Origin: Elysia marginata
Lineage: Eukaryota > Mollusca > Gastropoda > Plakobranchidae
Direction of reading: 5' to 3'
Length of the DNA stretch: 31,473 nt
Assembly (NCBI GenBank): GCA_019649035.1
Contig: BMAT01010620.1
Coordinates: 175,611 to 207,083 of the forward strand
Position 1 is the first letter of the stretch. Every line of letters starts with the position of its first letter. The position numbers were made by a program, and so were the translations under genes. The notes beneath the pieces are model-generated. The model was given only the letters and a program-made list of their open reading frames with translations, was not told the origin of the DNA and did not search any database. Positions 30,011-31,473 of this stretch are shown here, in pieces.

Positions 30011-31435
30011 GCCGATAGATACAATGGTGGCTCTTCTTTTCAAGCTTTTAAAAGTAAAAATAAAATTTAAAAAGTAACCTCTTCTTTTGCGATGAAGATC
30101 TTTCCAATTCCTTATGGCTAGCATATTGCTGACAGCTCAAGAATTTAATTTGACTTCAGTCTCCAAAATCATGTTCTAGTATGAGGATGTCTGATTTTAC
30201 ATAAGAATCTATAATGCAAATTCAAAAGATGGAACAGCCAAAAAGGATGTTGACATTATTTAGCCTATCGGATTCAAAACGAGATCACTTTGGTTTCCTA
30301 GACAACTAAAACTCGCCATTACCGCCCCCTTTTCCGCCCCTTAATGTCGCGTGAATGGGATAAATTTGAATGAAGAAATCGCGCATACACCTTCAAATTA
30401 GAACCCCTACGTTTTCTACTCACTCCCTTGCCTTTTTTTTCTTTGCTGTAGTCTCATCTGTTCGTTATCAATTAGGTCATCAACCTAAATCATGGCGTCC
30501 ATTAGTTACCCCCTCCTCTTTTTCCTCCTTCATCTTCTTTCTTTTCTTCACTTTTTCCTTCTTTTCATTGTGGATAATTATCATCTTTGGTAAAACGTAT
30601 ATTATGATTACAGTTATTATCATATTGCTTTATTGGCTATATCATCAGCTGCAACAATTGTTCGTTTCATCCCTCATGCTCTTTCCCCCGTTTACATCCC
30701 CTGTCCCCATTCCTCTGTTCCCACCTTCATCGTCTGAATATAACTGAAACGCATGCCATTTGATATGAAGGTAGGTCTATTTTTCTTACTTAACAAAAAG
30801 AAGGAGAAGCCTAAAAAAGCGGGTGCAGGGGGAATTTGTGGTGGAAGGCAGAGGAAAAGGCAGAGCCACAGGCGAACGAAGATTGGGGGAGAGGTGGGAA
30901 CAAAATGCACATCTACAGAAGAATGGGCAAAGACGAAATATGAGAAAGTATCCGAAAACTCTCAGAGTTACGGCAAACAAAGGCAACAAAACGAAAGGTC
31001 TACGGTGCAAGACCCATTAGTCCCAAAGAAATAGCGCCAGGGGGTCCGTATATATCTATCCGAAGTTTAAAACACTACATAACATGACGTGGTAAAGTGC
31101 ACAGGTGGATGGAGTACCTACAGAAGCACACCAACGAATTTGGAGTTTGGAGGCTTTCCGATTTGTGCAATGAAATGAGTAAACATGTAAACAAATCCAA
31201 CACCTACGCAATGATATAATAAAGCCCATTGTAATGGACCGTTCTTATTTACGAACCATTTGTCTTAAAACTCATCCGCAATATGTTACTGACGAGGATC
31301 CAAAAATATCAACAAACAGGCCATTGAGGAACAAAATCGTTTTAGAGGGAACCTCATACTTCAGACCCGCGACCCGCAAGGTACTTGTCGAGCCAACTTA
31401 TATGGGTTACACACATAGCAACCTTTCATTATCAT
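30011..31435. other. upstream intergenic or unassigned DNA
   Basis: No gene is supported here. A 125-codon plus-strand frame at 30370-30747 is low-complexity, rich in Phe, Ser and Leu, and has no family resemblance. Open frames on both strands at 30690-31030 overlap and are likewise biased. An X-box-like GTTTCCTAGACAAC lies at 30293-30306, close to CCGCCCC-type GC boxes near 30323-30340, so part of this region may be promoter for the minus-strand gene or for an unseen plus-strand neighbour. Confidence 0.5.
30293..30306 (+). promoter_or_regulatory. X-box-like palindrome (RFX site)
   Basis: GTTTCCTAGACAAC matches the site at 18253-18266 at all but one position, and both are preceded by G. It lies about 390 bases upstream of the candidate first-exon donor, next to GC-box-like sequence. 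Confidence 0.4.
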
Positions 31436-31473
31436 GGTCTTCTCTCTCTCTCCCTCCCTCTCTCTCTCTCTCT
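31436..31473. repeat. TC microsatellite at the window end
   Basis: An almost pure run of TC dinucleotides with a few CCC interruptions continues to the last base. It is likely to extend beyond the window. Confidence 0.95.

Noticed and set aside
30370..30747. 125-codon plus-strand frame, the longest near the right end
   Set aside because: Low-complexity Phe/Ser/Leu/Ile composition from pyrimidine-rich DNA, with no motif and no splice or promoter context.
1..31473. CRISPR array, bacterial operon or viral genome
   Set aside because: No regularly spaced short repeats, no dense ORFs and no viral structural or replication motifs. The window is plainly an intron-containing animal gene region.

Overview
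The window is AT-rich eukaryotic genomic DNA from a draft assembly: there are N gaps at 10753-10784 and 17301-17303 and a single N at 21583. Spliceosomal introns, a tRNA-derived SINE, non-LTR retrotransposon debris, several miniature inverted-repeat elements and many short TCTAGA/AGATCT-rich tracts point to an invertebrate. A gastropod mollusc is my best guess; this is inference from genome style and was not tested by search.

One gene explains the window. It is a forkhead transcription factor of the FoxN2/3 (FOXN3/CHES1) family on the minus strand. I could follow eight spliced exons from about 30.0 kb down to 92: a likely non-coding first exon (donor at 29900-29905), an exon with the probable start codon and only 13 coding bases (26256-26369), a 698-base exon with the acidic N-terminus and most of the forkhead domain (16349-17046), an exon completing the forkhead domain (7631-7782), four very short exons (5755-5813, 4612-4662, 3784-3843, 3156-3219) and a Ser-rich exon (92-258). 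All seven junctions between the coding exons keep reading phase with AG/GT borders. Together they encode about 421 residues, and the 3' end of the gene lies beyond position 1.

The introns hold the rest. The 8.6-kb intron that splits the forkhead domain contains a dead RTE-like LINE (about 11.36-14.27 kb) with a 276-bp MITE nested in it. It also holds three copies of a roughly 450-bp terminal-inverted-repeat element, two of them arranged head to head as a large fold-back, and a 167-bp pogo-like MITE. The 9.2-kb intron upstream of the forkhead exon holds the second copy of the 276-bp MITE and CpG-richer segments (about 18.0-18.4, 19.7-19.95 and 21.95-22.25 kb) that look like alternative promoters or first exons and carry RFX X-box-like palindromes. 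The 3.5-kb 5'-UTR intron carries a second pogo-like MITE, an internally deleted piggyBac element that keeps a fragment of transposase N-terminus, a SINE with a perfect 13-bp target duplication, and AGATCT-rich DNA.

Upstream of about 30.0 kb is a candidate core promoter with an ETS/forkhead composite site and an E-box, then about 1.4 kb with no gene I can support, ending in a TC microsatellite. I see no prokaryote-type system, CRISPR array or rRNA. The most interesting items are the X-box-like cluster, the fold-back element, the piggyBac derivative, a previously unassigned MITE family and a possible antisense promoter in an intron.
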